From Clostridia bacterium (GTDB taxonomy: Bacteria; Bacillota; Clostridia; Oscillospirales; Acutalibacteraceae), in contig JAGAVE010000098.1 in assembly GCA_017942105.1 (NCBI GenBank), positions 1 to 38,821 on the forward strand: a stretch of DNA of 38,821 nucleotides. The letters run 5' to 3'. Shown here one piece after another: positions 14,575 to 23,430 of the stretch. Under the pieces are notes generated by a model, which worked only from the letters and a program-made list of their open reading frames with translations, had not been told where the DNA came from and made no database searches. Position 1 is the stretch's first letter, and the number at the start of each line of letters is the position of its first letter. The translations under genes and the position numbers were made by a program.

Positions 14575-16053
14575 ATGGCTAACAATTTTGCTATCTCAAA
14601 GTATCTTGATGCTGATGCTGTTACCAAACAGCTCGACGCTCTCATCAAAAAGCCCGTTTACAGTATCAAGCCCGACGCATTAAAGAAGTACGAGGAAGAG
14701 TACTTTGCAAAGAAGTGTGTAAAATCAAAGGAAATGATCGATGTTGCTAAGGGTCGTATCCCCGGCGGCGTTCAGCACAACCTCGCTTTCAACTATCCGT
14801 TCCCTCTCGTTTTCACTAAGGCTTCAGGCAATAAGCTTTATGATATCGACGGCAACGAATATTACGATTTCCTTCAGGCAGGCGGCCCGACAATTCTCGG
14901 CAGCAACCCTGAATCTGTCCGCAACAAGGTTATCGAGCTCCTTAACGATTGCGGTCCTTCAACAGGTCTTTTCCACGAATATGAATACAAGCTCGCAAAC
15001 AAAATTGCTGAATGCGTTCCTTCAGTTGAAATGTTCCGTATGCTCGGTTCAGGTACCGAGGCTTGTATGTGTGCTGTTCGTGTTGCTCGTCTTGCAACCG
15101 GCAAAAAGAACATCCTTAAGATGGGTGGCGCATACCACGGCTGGTCAGATCAGCTGGCTTACGGTATGAGAGTTCCCGGAACAAAGAACCTTCAGTCTCC
15201 CGGCGTTCCGATGTTCGTATTCAAGCATACTGATGAATTCTTCCCGAACGATCTTGAAGACCTTGAGAAGAAGCTTAAGAAAAACCAGCTTACAGGCGGT
15301 ACGGCTGCAGTATTCCTTGAGCCCGTAGGCCCTGAAAGCGGTACTCGTCCTCTCAGCAAGGCATTTGTTAAGGGCGTTGAAAAGCTCTGCCATAAGTACG
15401 GTTCACTCCTCGTATTTGATGAGGTTGTTACAGGCTTCCGTATCGGCACATCAGGCGCTCAGGGCTACTTCGGTGTTGACCCTGACCTCACAATCTTCGG
15501 TAAAATCATCGCAGGCGGATATCCCGGTGCGGGCGGTATCGGCGGTCACAGAGATGTTATGGCTCACCTCGGTGCAGGTCTTGACGGTTCAGGCAAGAAA
15601 GTTAAGAAGGCAATGTGCGGCGGTACAATGGCTGCTACTCCTATTTCTTGCGTTGCAGGTTACTATACACTTTGCGAAATCGAAGAATCAAACGCTTGCC
15701 AGAAGGCAGGTCTTATGGGTGACAGACTTATCAAGGGTCTCCAGAAGTCAATTGAGAAGCACAACCTTCCCTTCGTAGCTTTCAACCAGGGTTCAATTTG
15801 TCATCTCGACACAGTTGGCACAATGCACTATTCAATCGACTGGTCAAAGCCGTGGCAGATTCCCGATGTTCTTAAGCAGACAAGCATCCGTAAAAAGGAA
15901 ATGGAGCATATGGGTGCAGCTTACATGGCAGAGGGTATGGTTACTCTTGCAGGCAGCCGTCTTTACACAAGCGCTGCTTACACTGAAGAAGACATCGACG
16001 ATGCAATCGCTCGTTTCGACAGAGTGTTCGAAAACTGCGGCAGAATCGGCTGA
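14575..16053 (+). CDS. Class III PLP aminotransferase, glutamate-1-semialdehyde aminomutase-like
   Basis: A 492-residue pyridoxal-phosphate enzyme. Signatures are PGGVQHN near residue 65, DGNEYYDFLQAGGPTILGS, the GSGTEACMCAVRVARLATGK phosphate-binding segment, GGAYHGW, LLVFDEVVTGFR with the cofactor-contacting Asp, and IFGKIIAGGYP with the Schiff-base lysine at about 310. It resembles HemL/GSAM-type enzymes, but no tetrapyrrole genes are near and an extra N-terminal 60 residues precede the core, so a sugar or polyol-derived substrate is more likely. ATG 14575 has CGGAGGAA 5 nt upstream; a longer frame has no such site. It is followed 21 nt later by the aldolase, and a likely -10 (TATACT) lies about 65 nt upstream. 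Confidence 0.88.
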   Translation: MANNFAISKYLDADAVTKQLDALIKKPVYSIKPDALKKYEEEYFAKKCVKSKEMIDVAKGRIPGGVQHNLAFNYPFPLVFTKASGNKLYDIDGNEYYDFLQAGGPTILGSNPESVRNKVIELLNDCGPSTGLFHEYEYKLANKIAECVPSVEMFRMLGSGTEACMCAVRVARLATGKKNILKMGGAYHGWSDQLAYGMRVPGTKNLQSPGVPMFVFKHTDEFFPNDLEDLEKKLKKNQLTGGTAAVFLEPVGPESGTRPLSKAFVKGVEKLCHKYGSLLVFDEVVTGFRIGTSGAQGYFGVDPDLTIFGKIIAGGYPGAGGIGGHRDVMAHLGAGLDGSGKKVKKAMCGGTMAATPISCVAGYYTLCEIEESNACQKAGLMGDRLIKGLQKSIEKHNLPFVAFNQGSICHLDTVGTMHYSIDWSKPWQIPDVLKQTSIRKKEMEHMGAAYMAEGMVTLAGSRLYTSAAYTEEDIDDAIARFDRVFENCGRIG

Positions 16054-16074
16054 TCATAAATTAGGAGAAAAATT

Positions 16075-17286
16075 ATGGCTTATAACATTCAAGAAGCAAA
16101 AGAGCTGGTTGTTGAAGCCGGCAAAAAGCTTTTAGAGACAGGACTCATCGCTCGTACCTGGGGTAATGTAAGCGCACGAATTTCTGACACTCAGTTTGTT
16201 ATCACTCCGAGCGGCAGAGCTTACGAAACTCTTACCCCCGATGATATCGTTGTTGTAAACATCGATGACTGCAGCTACGAAGGAGATATCAAGCCTTCAA
16301 GCGAAAAAGGCGTTCACGCAGATGCTTACAGACTCCGTCCCGAAGAGAATTTTGTTATTCACACTCATCAGATCAAGGCATCGGTTGTTGGTGCATCAGG
16401 TCTCAACATTGAGGCTATTCCCGAGAAGTATAAAGCTCTTTTCGGCGATTGTGTTCCCGTTGCAGACTACGGTATGCCCTCAACATCAAAGCTTCGCAAT
16501 GCCGTTGCTCAGGCTTATGCAGACTATCCGAAGAGCAAAGCAATTCTTATGAAGCAGCACGGTGCTGTTGTTACCGGAAGAAGCTTTGAAGAGGCTTTTG
16601 AGGTTGTTTCTGAGCTTGAAAACCTCTGCGAAGAAAAGATTCAGCAGGCATATAAAGTATATGAGGGAACAGCCCATTATACTCGCACTGCAATGTTTAA
16701 CAGCTACATCAAGGCTGTCGGCAACGGCAAGATGCCTAAGGTTATTGCAGACTTCGGCGAAAGTGCAAGAATCGGCTCAAAGTTTGAAATTCATTTCAAA
16801 AACGGCAAGAGCTTTACTGTTGATATAAAGACAGGTACTTCAACTTCAGAAGAGAAGCTTCCCGCTGCAGTTCTTGTTCACAGCGAAATCTACAAGAATT
16901 CTGATTTTGATTATATCAAGCATCTTACCGCAAGCGAGATTATCGCTGTCAGCATAGCTCAGAAAGAAATCACTCCCCGTCTTGATGACTTCGCACAGAT
17001 CGCAGGAACAAAGATCGGCAGTTTCAGATGGGACGGTTCAAGAGCATCAGGCAAGACTGCCGCAAAAGCTCTCAAAGGCAACAATGCAGTTCTTATAGCA
17101 GGAGCAGGCGCTCTTTGCGCAGGAACAAAGCGCAGTGACCTTGACGCAGTTGAGCTTATTATGTCAAGAGAATGTCAGACAGTTATCGGTTCAGTTTTCT
17201 TCGGTGCAGGTGAAACACTCAGCCCCGTTGATGCAAACATTATGAGATTTATCTATCTTACAAAATACTCAAAGAAAGCTGAATAA
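16075..17286 (+). CDS. Class II aldolase/adducin-family protein with a second degenerate domain
   Basis: A 403-residue protein with two copies of the class II aldolase fold. The first (about 1-200) keeps the L-fuculose-phosphate aldolase site: GNVSA (30-34), TPSG (44-47), PSSEKG with the catalytic-type Glu77, zinc ligands in HTH (His96, His98) and QHG (His162). It should cleave or isomerise a phosphorylated sugar. The second (about 235-400) can be aligned by eye: VHSEIY..IKHLT replaces the HTH, and LIAGAGAL replaces the LMKQHGAV strand, so metal ligands are largely lost. It is co-transcribed with the aminotransferase (21-nt gap, AGGAGA site) and ends at a terminator. The substrate is unknown. 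Confidence 0.87.
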   Translation: MAYNIQEAKELVVEAGKKLLETGLIARTWGNVSARISDTQFVITPSGRAYETLTPDDIVVVNIDDCSYEGDIKPSSEKGVHADAYRLRPEENFVIHTHQIKASVVGASGLNIEAIPEKYKALFGDCVPVADYGMPSTSKLRNAVAQAYADYPKSKAILMKQHGAVVTGRSFEEAFEVVSELENLCEEKIQQAYKVYEGTAHYTRTAMFNSYIKAVGNGKMPKVIADFGESARIGSKFEIHFKNGKSFTVDIKTGTSTSEEKLPAAVLVHSEIYKNSDFDYIKHLTASEIIAVSIAQKEITPRLDDFAQIAGTKIGSFRWDGSRASGKTAAKALKGNNAVLIAGAGALCAGTKRSDLDAVELIMSRECQTVIGSVFFGAGETLSPVDANIMRFIYLTKYSKKAE

Positions 17287-17299
17287 ATAAACAAGCAAG

Positions 17300-17341
17300 A
17301 ACCCTCACCTTAGGTTGTAATGGCCTTCGGTGAGGGTTTAA
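17300..17341. terminator. Bidirectional terminator between convergent operons
   Basis: AACCCTCACC (17300-17309) pairs with GGTGAGGGTT (17329-17338), a 10-bp stem with a 19-nt loop. It separates the aldolase from the minus-strand zinc-ribbon gene. Confidence 0.8.
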
Positions 17342-18409
17342 TTATTTTTCAGATTTAATTTTAACTGAGATATCATCCGTCAGCCAAATTTCGGTAACTC
17401 TTCCCGATTCTATTGCCATACGGAAATCAAGCTCTGATCCGATAATGCTTGGAAGCAACATTTCAATATCCTTCTTCGAATTTATAAATCCGCCCGAAAT
17501 GTCACCTGCCGCATTAACAAACATATCTACATAAGCAGCTACGGTTTCATTCTCGTTTGAAAGGGTGAATATGCAATTTATCAGCTCTTCGGTGTTTGCA
17601 CTGATTTCAAAAATCTCCGCTTTTTCTTGCTTTGTTTTTGTGATAGTCAAAACTCCGTTTTTTTCACTTTCCTTCAAGACCTCTTTAAAAGCCTTCACGG
17701 TTTCTTCGTAGCTGGGAACCTTTGTACCGCTTGACTTTGCATAATACGGTATAAGCTCATCCTCTATAAAAGCTTTGAGAGTTTTTTCATCGAGCTTTCC
17801 GTCAATTGCTTTATCAAGAGCGTTGAGAAGCTTGACAGCCAGTTTTTCATACTCATTGCCGCTTTTCTCCGCTTGTTTGATAAATTCGTCAACGCTCGTT
17901 TTCTCCGCGCCGTTTATATACACAATGCCGTTTTTAACCGAAATTTTATTTTCGGTTTTTCTTGTTTTATATGAACCTTCAAAATACGAGCCCTTAATGC
18001 CTTCACCGAAATCAATCGACGCCGTCAACTCATTGTCAACAAGAAATTTATCTATTTTTACGCTGATATCAATTGAAGACGACTTGAAAAGAGTTTTATC
18101 AAAAGCTCTTCCTATTTTAACAATCGGTTCGTTAAGATAGCATCCCAATATCGTTCCGCCTGCAATAACTGCGACAACAAAAAACACCAGAGCCGAGATA
18201 AGAATAACTTTTCTTTTGCTGAGCCTTGTTATTTTCTTAGGTGCTTTATCTTCGTTAACATCTGTTTTCTCAAACTCTTCTTTTTTGCTCTCCTCAGCAT
18301 CGAGGTATTCTGTATTTTCTTTAGCGTTTTCGCTTTTCAGATTTTCTCCGCATTCAGGGCAAACGCTCACATCTGACTCAAATGTTGCTCCGCATTTTTC
18401 ACAATGCAT
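17342..18409 (-). CDS. Zinc-ribbon single-pass membrane protein, unknown function
   Basis: A 355-residue protein. A short zinc ribbon opens it (Cys3, Cys6, Cys17, Cys20). An acidic linker (about 22-60), a basic stretch and one membrane segment (about 67-92) follow, then an extracellular part of some 260 residues. That part has alternating strands and helices, and motifs such as SIDISVKIDKFLVDNE that recall periplasmic or lipoprotein-like folds. The zinc ribbon would be cytosolic. This layout is common in Clostridia, but I know no function. GGAGG precedes the ATG. It is the last gene of the minus-strand cluster CPBP protease-tadA-transglutaminase-this gene. Confidence 0.8.
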   Translation of the reverse strand: MHCEKCGATFESDVSVCPECGENLKSENAKENTEYLDAEESKKEEFEKTDVNEDKAPKKITRLSKRKVILISALVFFVVAVIAGGTILGCYLNEPIVKIGRAFDKTLFKSSSIDISVKIDKFLVDNELTASIDFGEGIKGSYFEGSYKTRKTENKISVKNGIVYINGAEKTSVDEFIKQAEKSGNEYEKLAVKLLNALDKAIDGKLDEKTLKAFIEDELIPYYAKSSGTKVPSYEETVKAFKEVLKESEKNGVLTITKTKQEKAEIFEISANTEELINCIFTLSNENETVAAYVDMFVNAAGDISGGFINSKKDIEMLLPSIIGSELDFRMAIESGRVTEIWLTDDISVKIKSEK

Positions 18410-18423
18410 TGAGAAACCTCCCT

Positions 18424-19626
18424 TTAATTAACAAAGAATATATATAACTGCAATCCTGATGCACCTTTGATATAGTTTACTCGCTTAACATCCGGGAAAA
18501 CATCATAAAGCTTTTCTCTCTTAAACAAATCCTTTTCAGCCTTTGCTCTTTCCGTAGCTGAACCGAATTTTACAACAACATAATCATCCTGAGGTTGATT
18601 TTTCACTGCCTTTTTAAAAGAATCAAGACTGTATTTTTCACAATATATCGATTTTTGTATGTAATAATTATATTTTTCTGCATTGCAGGGCGGTGAAATT
18701 GTATCCGTTTTAAGGTTTTCGTGAGTGTAAGAAAGCTCTCTGGAGGTGATCGCAAAAAAATCGTGTGTATGATCAACCTGAAGCGCCTTAAGCTCGCTTG
18801 AATCAAAGCTCGTATCATCCCAGGTCAGGTCAAAATAATAATAATCTTCACCCAGCTTGCAATAATTCCACACATGACTGCTTTCAGCGTTTTCATCTTC
18901 AGCGTTAGCATCAAACTCTGCTCCGCAAGTTATACCAAGCTTCTGCATAATTGATGTGAATGCCAGCGTGTAGCCGCTGCATACCGTTTTGCCTTCAACA
19001 AGGCAACCGTAAGAAGAATATCCCAGTAAATCATTGTCTGTCGACTCTGCAAGGTCGTGGTCATAGTCCGTTTTTTCAAGAATGCTGTCATAAACATACA
19101 AAACAGCATCAAAAAGATATTCCTTCGCTACTGCTTCATCAACAATAGCCTTTACAACCGAATCATATTCCGGAAGTTTTTCTTGCGCTTCTTCTTTTGT
19201 GAGCGTATATTTTATATCTATGCTGAGTGCATATTTCTTATTCTGCGAAATTTCTTTAAGAGTAAATGAATTCGGATTGACCCAAAAATAATCAGGCTGT
19301 TCGTAGGCAACATTTCTGTAATTATCATTCACCCACGAAACGGCTTTATCGATATCACTTTTTTGCTTGCTTCTGACCACCTCAACAGAATCGAGATGCT
19401 CTTCAAATCCGGCACAAAGCTTGACATAATATCCGCGTTCTTCCTCGTTAAGAGAAGCATAAAAAGGATAAATCAACTCGCAGTTAGCTTCAAGCTTTTC
19501 CTTGATATTAATCTCGGTCTGGGTTATTGTTTCCTTATTACTTTTAAGCATAAGAAAAACGACGCCTGTGCCAAAAGACAGCAAAAGAACTATAACAATA
19601 ATTCCGCCGATCAAATCCTTCCTCAT
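18424..19626 (-). CDS. Membrane-anchored transglutaminase-like protein
   Basis: A 400-residue protein with an N-terminal membrane segment (about 5-27) and a transglutaminase-like domain outside the cell. The catalytic triad is visible: Cys216 in KTVCSGYT, His251 in SSHVWNYC and Asp266 in YFDLTWDD. This matches the family that includes papain-like cross-linkers and peptidases. Its N-terminal helical region (40-170) and a C-terminal about 100 residues are not recognised. ATG 19626 is taken because GAGG lies about 7 nt upstream; a TTG eight codons earlier is the alternative. It starts just after the tadA stop and is probably co-transcribed with it. Confidence 0.85.
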   Translation of the reverse strand: MRKDLIGGIIVIVLLLSFGTGVVFLMLKSNKETITQTEINIKEKLEANCELIYPFYASLNEEERGYYVKLCAGFEEHLDSVEVVRSKQKSDIDKAVSWVNDNYRNVAYEQPDYFWVNPNSFTLKEISQNKKYALSIDIKYTLTKEEAQEKLPEYDSVVKAIVDEAVAKEYLFDAVLYVYDSILEKTDYDHDLAESTDNDLLGYSSYGCLVEGKTVCSGYTLAFTSIMQKLGITCGAEFDANAEDENAESSHVWNYCKLGEDYYYFDLTWDDTSFDSSELKALQVDHTHDFFAITSRELSYTHENLKTDTISPPCNAEKYNYYIQKSIYCEKYSLDSFKKAVKNQPQDDYVVVKFGSATERAKAEKDLFKREKLYDVFPDVKRVNYIKGASGLQLYIFFVN

Positions 19627-19646
19627 AATAACCTCAATCCCTTTTC

Positions 19647-20102
19647 TCAAGTTTTCTTTTTATTTCTCAATTCCCTAAAAAAATCAGTCAGAATGGCCGA
19701 ACATTCTTCCTGCATAAAACCCGAAACGACCTCCGGCCTATGGTTATAAGGTAAATCAAAAAGATTGACCACACTTCCGCAAGAGCCTGCCTTATAATCC
19801 GAAGCGCCGTAAACAAGCTTTTTAATTCTGCTGTTGATTATTGCACCCGTACACATCGGACAAGGCTCGAGCGTTACAAACATATCACATTGCCATAGCC
19901 TCCAGCCGCCGAGCTTTCTGCACGCTTCATCAATAGCCTCCAGCTCTGCGTGGGCTAGTGCATTTTTTCCCGTTTCCCGACGATTGCGTCCCCTGCCGAC
20001 TATTTCATCGCCGAGCACAACAACCGCACCAACAGGCACTTCTCCCTCTTGAGCCGACTCGTACGCAAGCCTGAGCGCTTCTTTCATAAAGCATTCTTTC
20101 AT
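19647..20102 (-). CDS. tadA: tRNA-specific adenosine deaminase TadA
   Basis: A 151-residue zinc deaminase that converts adenosine 34 of tRNA-Arg(ACG) to inosine, letting one tRNA read several Arg codons. The zinc site is complete: HAE at 51-53 and PCPMC with Cys81 and Cys84. VPVGAVVV, GRGRN and the C-terminal FFRELR helix are typical. Full length. It begins 1 nt after the stop of the CPBP protease gene, whose end provides its ribosome-binding region. Confidence 0.96.
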   Translation of the reverse strand: MKECFMKEALRLAYESAQEGEVPVGAVVVLGDEIVGRGRNRRETGKNALAHAELEAIDEACRKLGGWRLWQCDMFVTLEPCPMCTGAIINSRIKKLVYGASDYKAGSCGSVVNLFDLPYNHRPEVVSGFMQEECSAILTDFFRELRNKKKT

Positions 20103-20103
20103 A

Positions 20104-21492
20104 TCAGCTTACCCCCTGACCCAACGCCGCAAAAACTGCAACCGCAAGGAAACAGCAAGAAAAAACCGTCAGAATCAGCGATACTGTATACATTTTTCTT
20201 TGTTTGATACTTCTTTCCATATTAACTCTGCGAATCCAGTTTATAAAAACAACGCCGAGAGCAATAAGCCCTGCGACAACTGCAAAGAAACCTGTAACAG
20301 CCGTAATCTGCATAAGATTTAAAGATGTAAACGCCGCAAAGAAAACTGCGATAACAACCGTCGGCGAAGCGCAGAATGCCGCTCTTTTAAGAAGCTGCTT
20401 TTTGCTCATAGCCGTCGCATCCTTTTTTAGCTTCACTGTACAATTTTTCTTGAAAACAATGAAGGCAAAAACTCCGATAGCTATCAGCGTTGCCGAAACA
20501 ATATAATAAGCCAAGCCCATAGACTCGGGATTTTTCTCAAAGTACACACTGAAACAAACTGAAATGAAATTGTTTAGAAAGTGTATCGTCACACTCGTCC
20601 AGATGCTCTTGGTTTTTATGCAGAAATATCCTAAAGAAACACCTGCAATAAAAGCAAACGGAATCTGAATCATATTAGCGTGAACAACGGCAAAACAAAA
20701 AGCCGATACCAGAATTGCAAACCAATCGCCGTATTTTCTCAAAGGCTGCATTATTACGCCTCTGAAGGTGAACTCTTCAAAAAGAGCAGGCATAACAGCC
20801 GTATTAATTACAAACAACAAAACGGTTGTAAAATCAGTCGGGATATCCATTCCCTCTGAACCTGAAAAGAAAGTTACACCCAAGCCTGAAAGAAACGCCG
20901 AAAAAATTGAAGTTGCAGTATTTCCGAGCAAGCAAACCGCCAATCCCGCAAAAACACCAAGCACATAAAGCTGAGCTGATTTAGGCTTGCTAAAAGCGTT
21001 CATCTTTTTTTGGTCTTCATTCTTGGACATAAAATAAACGAACAGCGCAGGAATCAGCATATAGAATGATTGCAAAACAACCCCAAGACCCATGGAGAAT
21101 GTCGTATCGCTTCTGTAAGCTTCCGCTATCGGGAGCATAGAGACGACCGTTGAAACTGCAATTTGCATAAAGAAAATTGCAATCATCAAGGCACCCGATA
21201 TGACACCTCTTCTGCCAATTTCCACAAACTCTTTTTCAACTATCGGATTGTGTCCACCGAACATATTATAGAGGTTCTGATAATAATTATATCCATAATA
21301 TGGCTGGCCGTAATAGTTCTGATTATAATAACTATGCCCGTTATAACTTGCGTTGTTATAATAGCTTTGATTGTTACCATACTGAGCATTATACTGCTGA
21401 TTATACTGATAATCGTAGGTGCTGTTGTAATTCTGATTTTCTCCGCTGTTAGCGGAGTGCATATCGCTATTATAAATAGGATTATTGTCCAT
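20104..21492 (-). CDS. CPBP-family intramembrane glutamic protease with Asn/Tyr/Gln-rich N-terminus
   Basis: A 462-residue multi-pass membrane protein of the CPBP (Abi, CAAX-protease-like) family. The family motifs are present: EEFTFRG (Glu239, Glu240, Arg244), FAVVHANMIQIP (His271) and IHFLNN (His304, Asn308). About ten membrane segments follow residue 95. Unusually, residues 1-81 are low-complexity: almost only Asn, Tyr, Gln, Ser and Gly, with blocks such as YNQQYNAQYGNNQSYYNN, a composition seen in prion-like segments. ATG 21492 is chosen because AGAGAGGCG lies just upstream and a 17-nt-spaced promoter (21535-21563) would overlap any longer version. First gene of the tadA cluster. Confidence 0.87.
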   Translation of the reverse strand: MDNNPIYNSDMHSANSGENQNYNSTYDYQYNQQYNAQYGNNQSYYNNASYNGHSYYNQNYYGQPYYGYNYYQNLYNMFGGHNPIVEKEFVEIGRRGVISGALMIAIFFMQIAVSTVVSMLPIAEAYRSDTTFSMGLGVVLQSFYMLIPALFVYFMSKNEDQKKMNAFSKPKSAQLYVLGVFAGLAVCLLGNTATSIFSAFLSGLGVTFFSGSEGMDIPTDFTTVLLFVINTAVMPALFEEFTFRGVIMQPLRKYGDWFAILVSAFCFAVVHANMIQIPFAFIAGVSLGYFCIKTKSIWTSVTIHFLNNFISVCFSVYFEKNPESMGLAYYIVSATLIAIGVFAFIVFKKNCTVKLKKDATAMSKKQLLKRAAFCASPTVVIAVFFAAFTSLNLMQITAVTGFFAVVAGLIALGVVFINWIRRVNMERSIKQRKMYTVSLILTVFSCCFLAVAVFAALGQGVS

Positions 21493-21534
21493 TGTATCGC
21501 CTCTCTTTTTTGACAAGAAACCTTTAGATAATAT

Positions 21535-21563
21535 ATTATATCCCAAATGCAACCTATAATCAA
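21535..21563 (-). promoter_or_regulatory. Sigma-A promoter of the CPBP-tadA cluster
   Basis: On the minus strand TTGATT (21558-21563), 17-nt spacer, TATAAT (21535-21540), about 43 nt before the ATG. Confidence 0.7.
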
Positions 21564-21603
21564 GACGGATAATTGTTAACTTTTTAAGAACTGGAAATTA
21601 TAC

Positions 21604-21632
21604 TTGTTTTTTGTTCAATAATAATGTATACT
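21604..21632 (+). promoter_or_regulatory. Sigma-A promoter of the membrane protein-PP-loop pair
   Basis: TTGTTT (21604-21609), 17-nt spacer, TATACT (21627-21632), 33 nt before the ATG at 21666. It diverges from the CPBP promoter. Confidence 0.65.
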
Positions 21633-21665
21633 AGTGTAGTATATAAACAAAAAGGAGATGAACAT

Positions 21666-23429
21666 ATGGATCCTATCAAGGTTGACTTTACCAAAAAAAG
21701 ATTTGAGAAAGGTCCTGACAAAAAAACGGGGGTTGTTATCCCGCCTGAAAAGAAGGGTCTTAAAATCGGCATAAATATCGGTCTTACCGCTATCTTTGGC
21801 GCTATACTTTATTACTTTATGCTTCCCGTTTTTAACTTTAAATCGATTTTAATGTATGCTTTTTTGGGTATTTTATGTATTTTCTACTGCATTGTAAATT
21901 ACCTTACAAGCGGTGCATTGAGAACACCTGACTATGCCCCGTACGCAAGAAAATCCTCCAGAATACCAAAAATCATAATCGGCGTTCTGCTTGTTGTTGT
22001 TGCTCTCGGCTTTGTTTTCTCTTCCGTTGTTTTCAGAGCAAAGAGCTACGCTCAGATCATCGATGTTCAGCAGAAGGATGAAAATGTTTTTGCTGCTGAG
22101 GTTGACGAGGTTGACTGGGCTCATGTCCCCGTAATTGACGAGGATACAACCGCAGACCTCGCAGGTCGTGCTATGTCAAAGCTTGACCAGCTCGGTTATG
22201 TTTCTCAGTTTGATGTTCAGCCGAATTATTTCCAGATAAACTATCAGGATGAACCCGTTCGTGTTGTTCCCTTGAAATATGCAAATATCATTAAATGGTT
22301 CACAAACGCAAAGAACGGTCTCCCCGCTTACATTATCGTTAATGCAAAAACTCAGGAAACCGAGCTCGTTGAGGTTAAAGAAGGTATCAAATATTCAACA
22401 GCCGACCATTTCCAACACAATGTTGTTCGTCATGTCCGTTTCAAGTATCCGACATACCTTCTTGACGAACCCGCTTTCGAGATTGACGAAAAGGGACATC
22501 CCTATTGGGTTTTCGCCAAGCTTGATATGACAATCGGTCTTTTTGGCGGTAAGGATGTTACGGGCGCCGTTATCTGCGATGCAGTTACAGGCGAATGCGC
22601 GGAATACAGCATTGACGAGCTTAAAACCAATTCCGAGCTTCAGTGGATTGACCGTGTTTACTCCGCAGAGCTCCTTACTGAGCAGTATAATTTCTTCGGC
22701 AGATACCAGGGCGGCTTCTGGAACTCAATCCTCGGTCAGAAGAATACTTACTCCACAACAGAAGATCACGCTTATCTTGCTATGAACGATGACGTTTATA
22801 TGTATACAGGCGTTACCTCCCTCACTGGTGATGAATCAATCACAGGCTTTGTTCTTATTAACCAGCGAACAAAGGACGCAAGATACTACCGTATGGAAGG
22901 TGCTAAGGAAGCAACAGCACAGGGAAAAGCACAGGGTCTTGTCCAGGAAAAAGAATACACTGCTTCGTTCCCGTTACTTCTTAACATCGACGGTGTACCG
23001 ACTTACTTTATGTCGCTCAAAGATAAGGAGAGCCGTGTTCAGGGCTATGCAATGGTCAATGTTAAAGACTACACCAAGCTTTGTACTACAGGAACGACCA
23101 TTGAGGAATGCCTTAACAACTATGTTTCCGTCCTTGCTTCCGCTAACATCAATGTCGATGTTGATACAGAAGGTCTTGAAGAAGGAGCAGACGGCAACAA
23201 GCCTGCAGAAAAGCTAACTGCAACAGGTAAGGTAACAGATATCCGTACCGCCGTTGTTAACGGAAACAGTATTTACTACATCAAGCTCGACACCGCAGAT
23301 TGCTATTATTCAATTAAAGCTGCAAATACCGAAGCTGTTGTCCTCGTAAACAAAGGTGATGAAGTTACATTAACCATCACAACCGATAAGGGTGATATTA
23401 TTCCTGCTTCAAGCATTGAGGTTAAATAA
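21666..23429 (+). CDS. Multi-pass membrane protein with large extracellular domain, unknown function
   Basis: A 587-residue protein. A basic cytosolic head (1-37) precedes two close membrane segments (about 38-80) and a third (about 98-118). From about 125 on it is extracellular. A region with DEVDWAHVPVIDEDTTADLA and GRAMSKLDQLG leads to repeated beta-rich units containing YWVFAKLDMTIGLFGG and AVICDAVTGECAEYS, and later FVLINQRTKDARYY. The VI/VL-hydrophobic, D-x-x-T-G pattern recalls PepSY-like modules. The last about 70 residues look like a small beta-barrel. I do not recognise the family. AAGGAGATG precedes ATG 21666. The PP-loop gene starts 1 nt after its stop, so the two are co-translated. 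Confidence 0.8.
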   Translation: MDPIKVDFTKKRFEKGPDKKTGVVIPPEKKGLKIGINIGLTAIFGAILYYFMLPVFNFKSILMYAFLGILCIFYCIVNYLTSGALRTPDYAPYARKSSRIPKIIIGVLLVVVALGFVFSSVVFRAKSYAQIIDVQQKDENVFAAEVDEVDWAHVPVIDEDTTADLAGRAMSKLDQLGYVSQFDVQPNYFQINYQDEPVRVVPLKYANIIKWFTNAKNGLPAYIIVNAKTQETELVEVKEGIKYSTADHFQHNVVRHVRFKYPTYLLDEPAFEIDEKGHPYWVFAKLDMTIGLFGGKDVTGAVICDAVTGECAEYSIDELKTNSELQWIDRVYSAELLTEQYNFFGRYQGGFWNSILGQKNTYSTTEDHAYLAMNDDVYMYTGVTSLTGDESITGFVLINQRTKDARYYRMEGAKEATAQGKAQGLVQEKEYTASFPLLLNIDGVPTYFMSLKDKESRVQGYAMVNVKDYTKLCTTGTTIEECLNNYVSVLASANINVDVDTEGLEEGADGNKPAEKLTATGKVTDIRTAVVNGNSIYYIKLDTADCYYSIKAANTEAVVLVNKGDEVTLTITTDKGDIIPASSIEVK

Positions 23430-23430
23430 A

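Noticed and set aside
13739..14683. A 314-codon plus-strand frame opposite the FGGY kinase
   Set aside because: It is antisense to a clear kinase, crosses the intergenic promoter region and the aminotransferase start, and shows no domain.
14575..16053. Naming the aminotransferase hemL
   Set aside because: It resembles the family, but there are no other tetrapyrrole genes nearby and the N-terminus is extended; the neighbours point to sugar metabolism.
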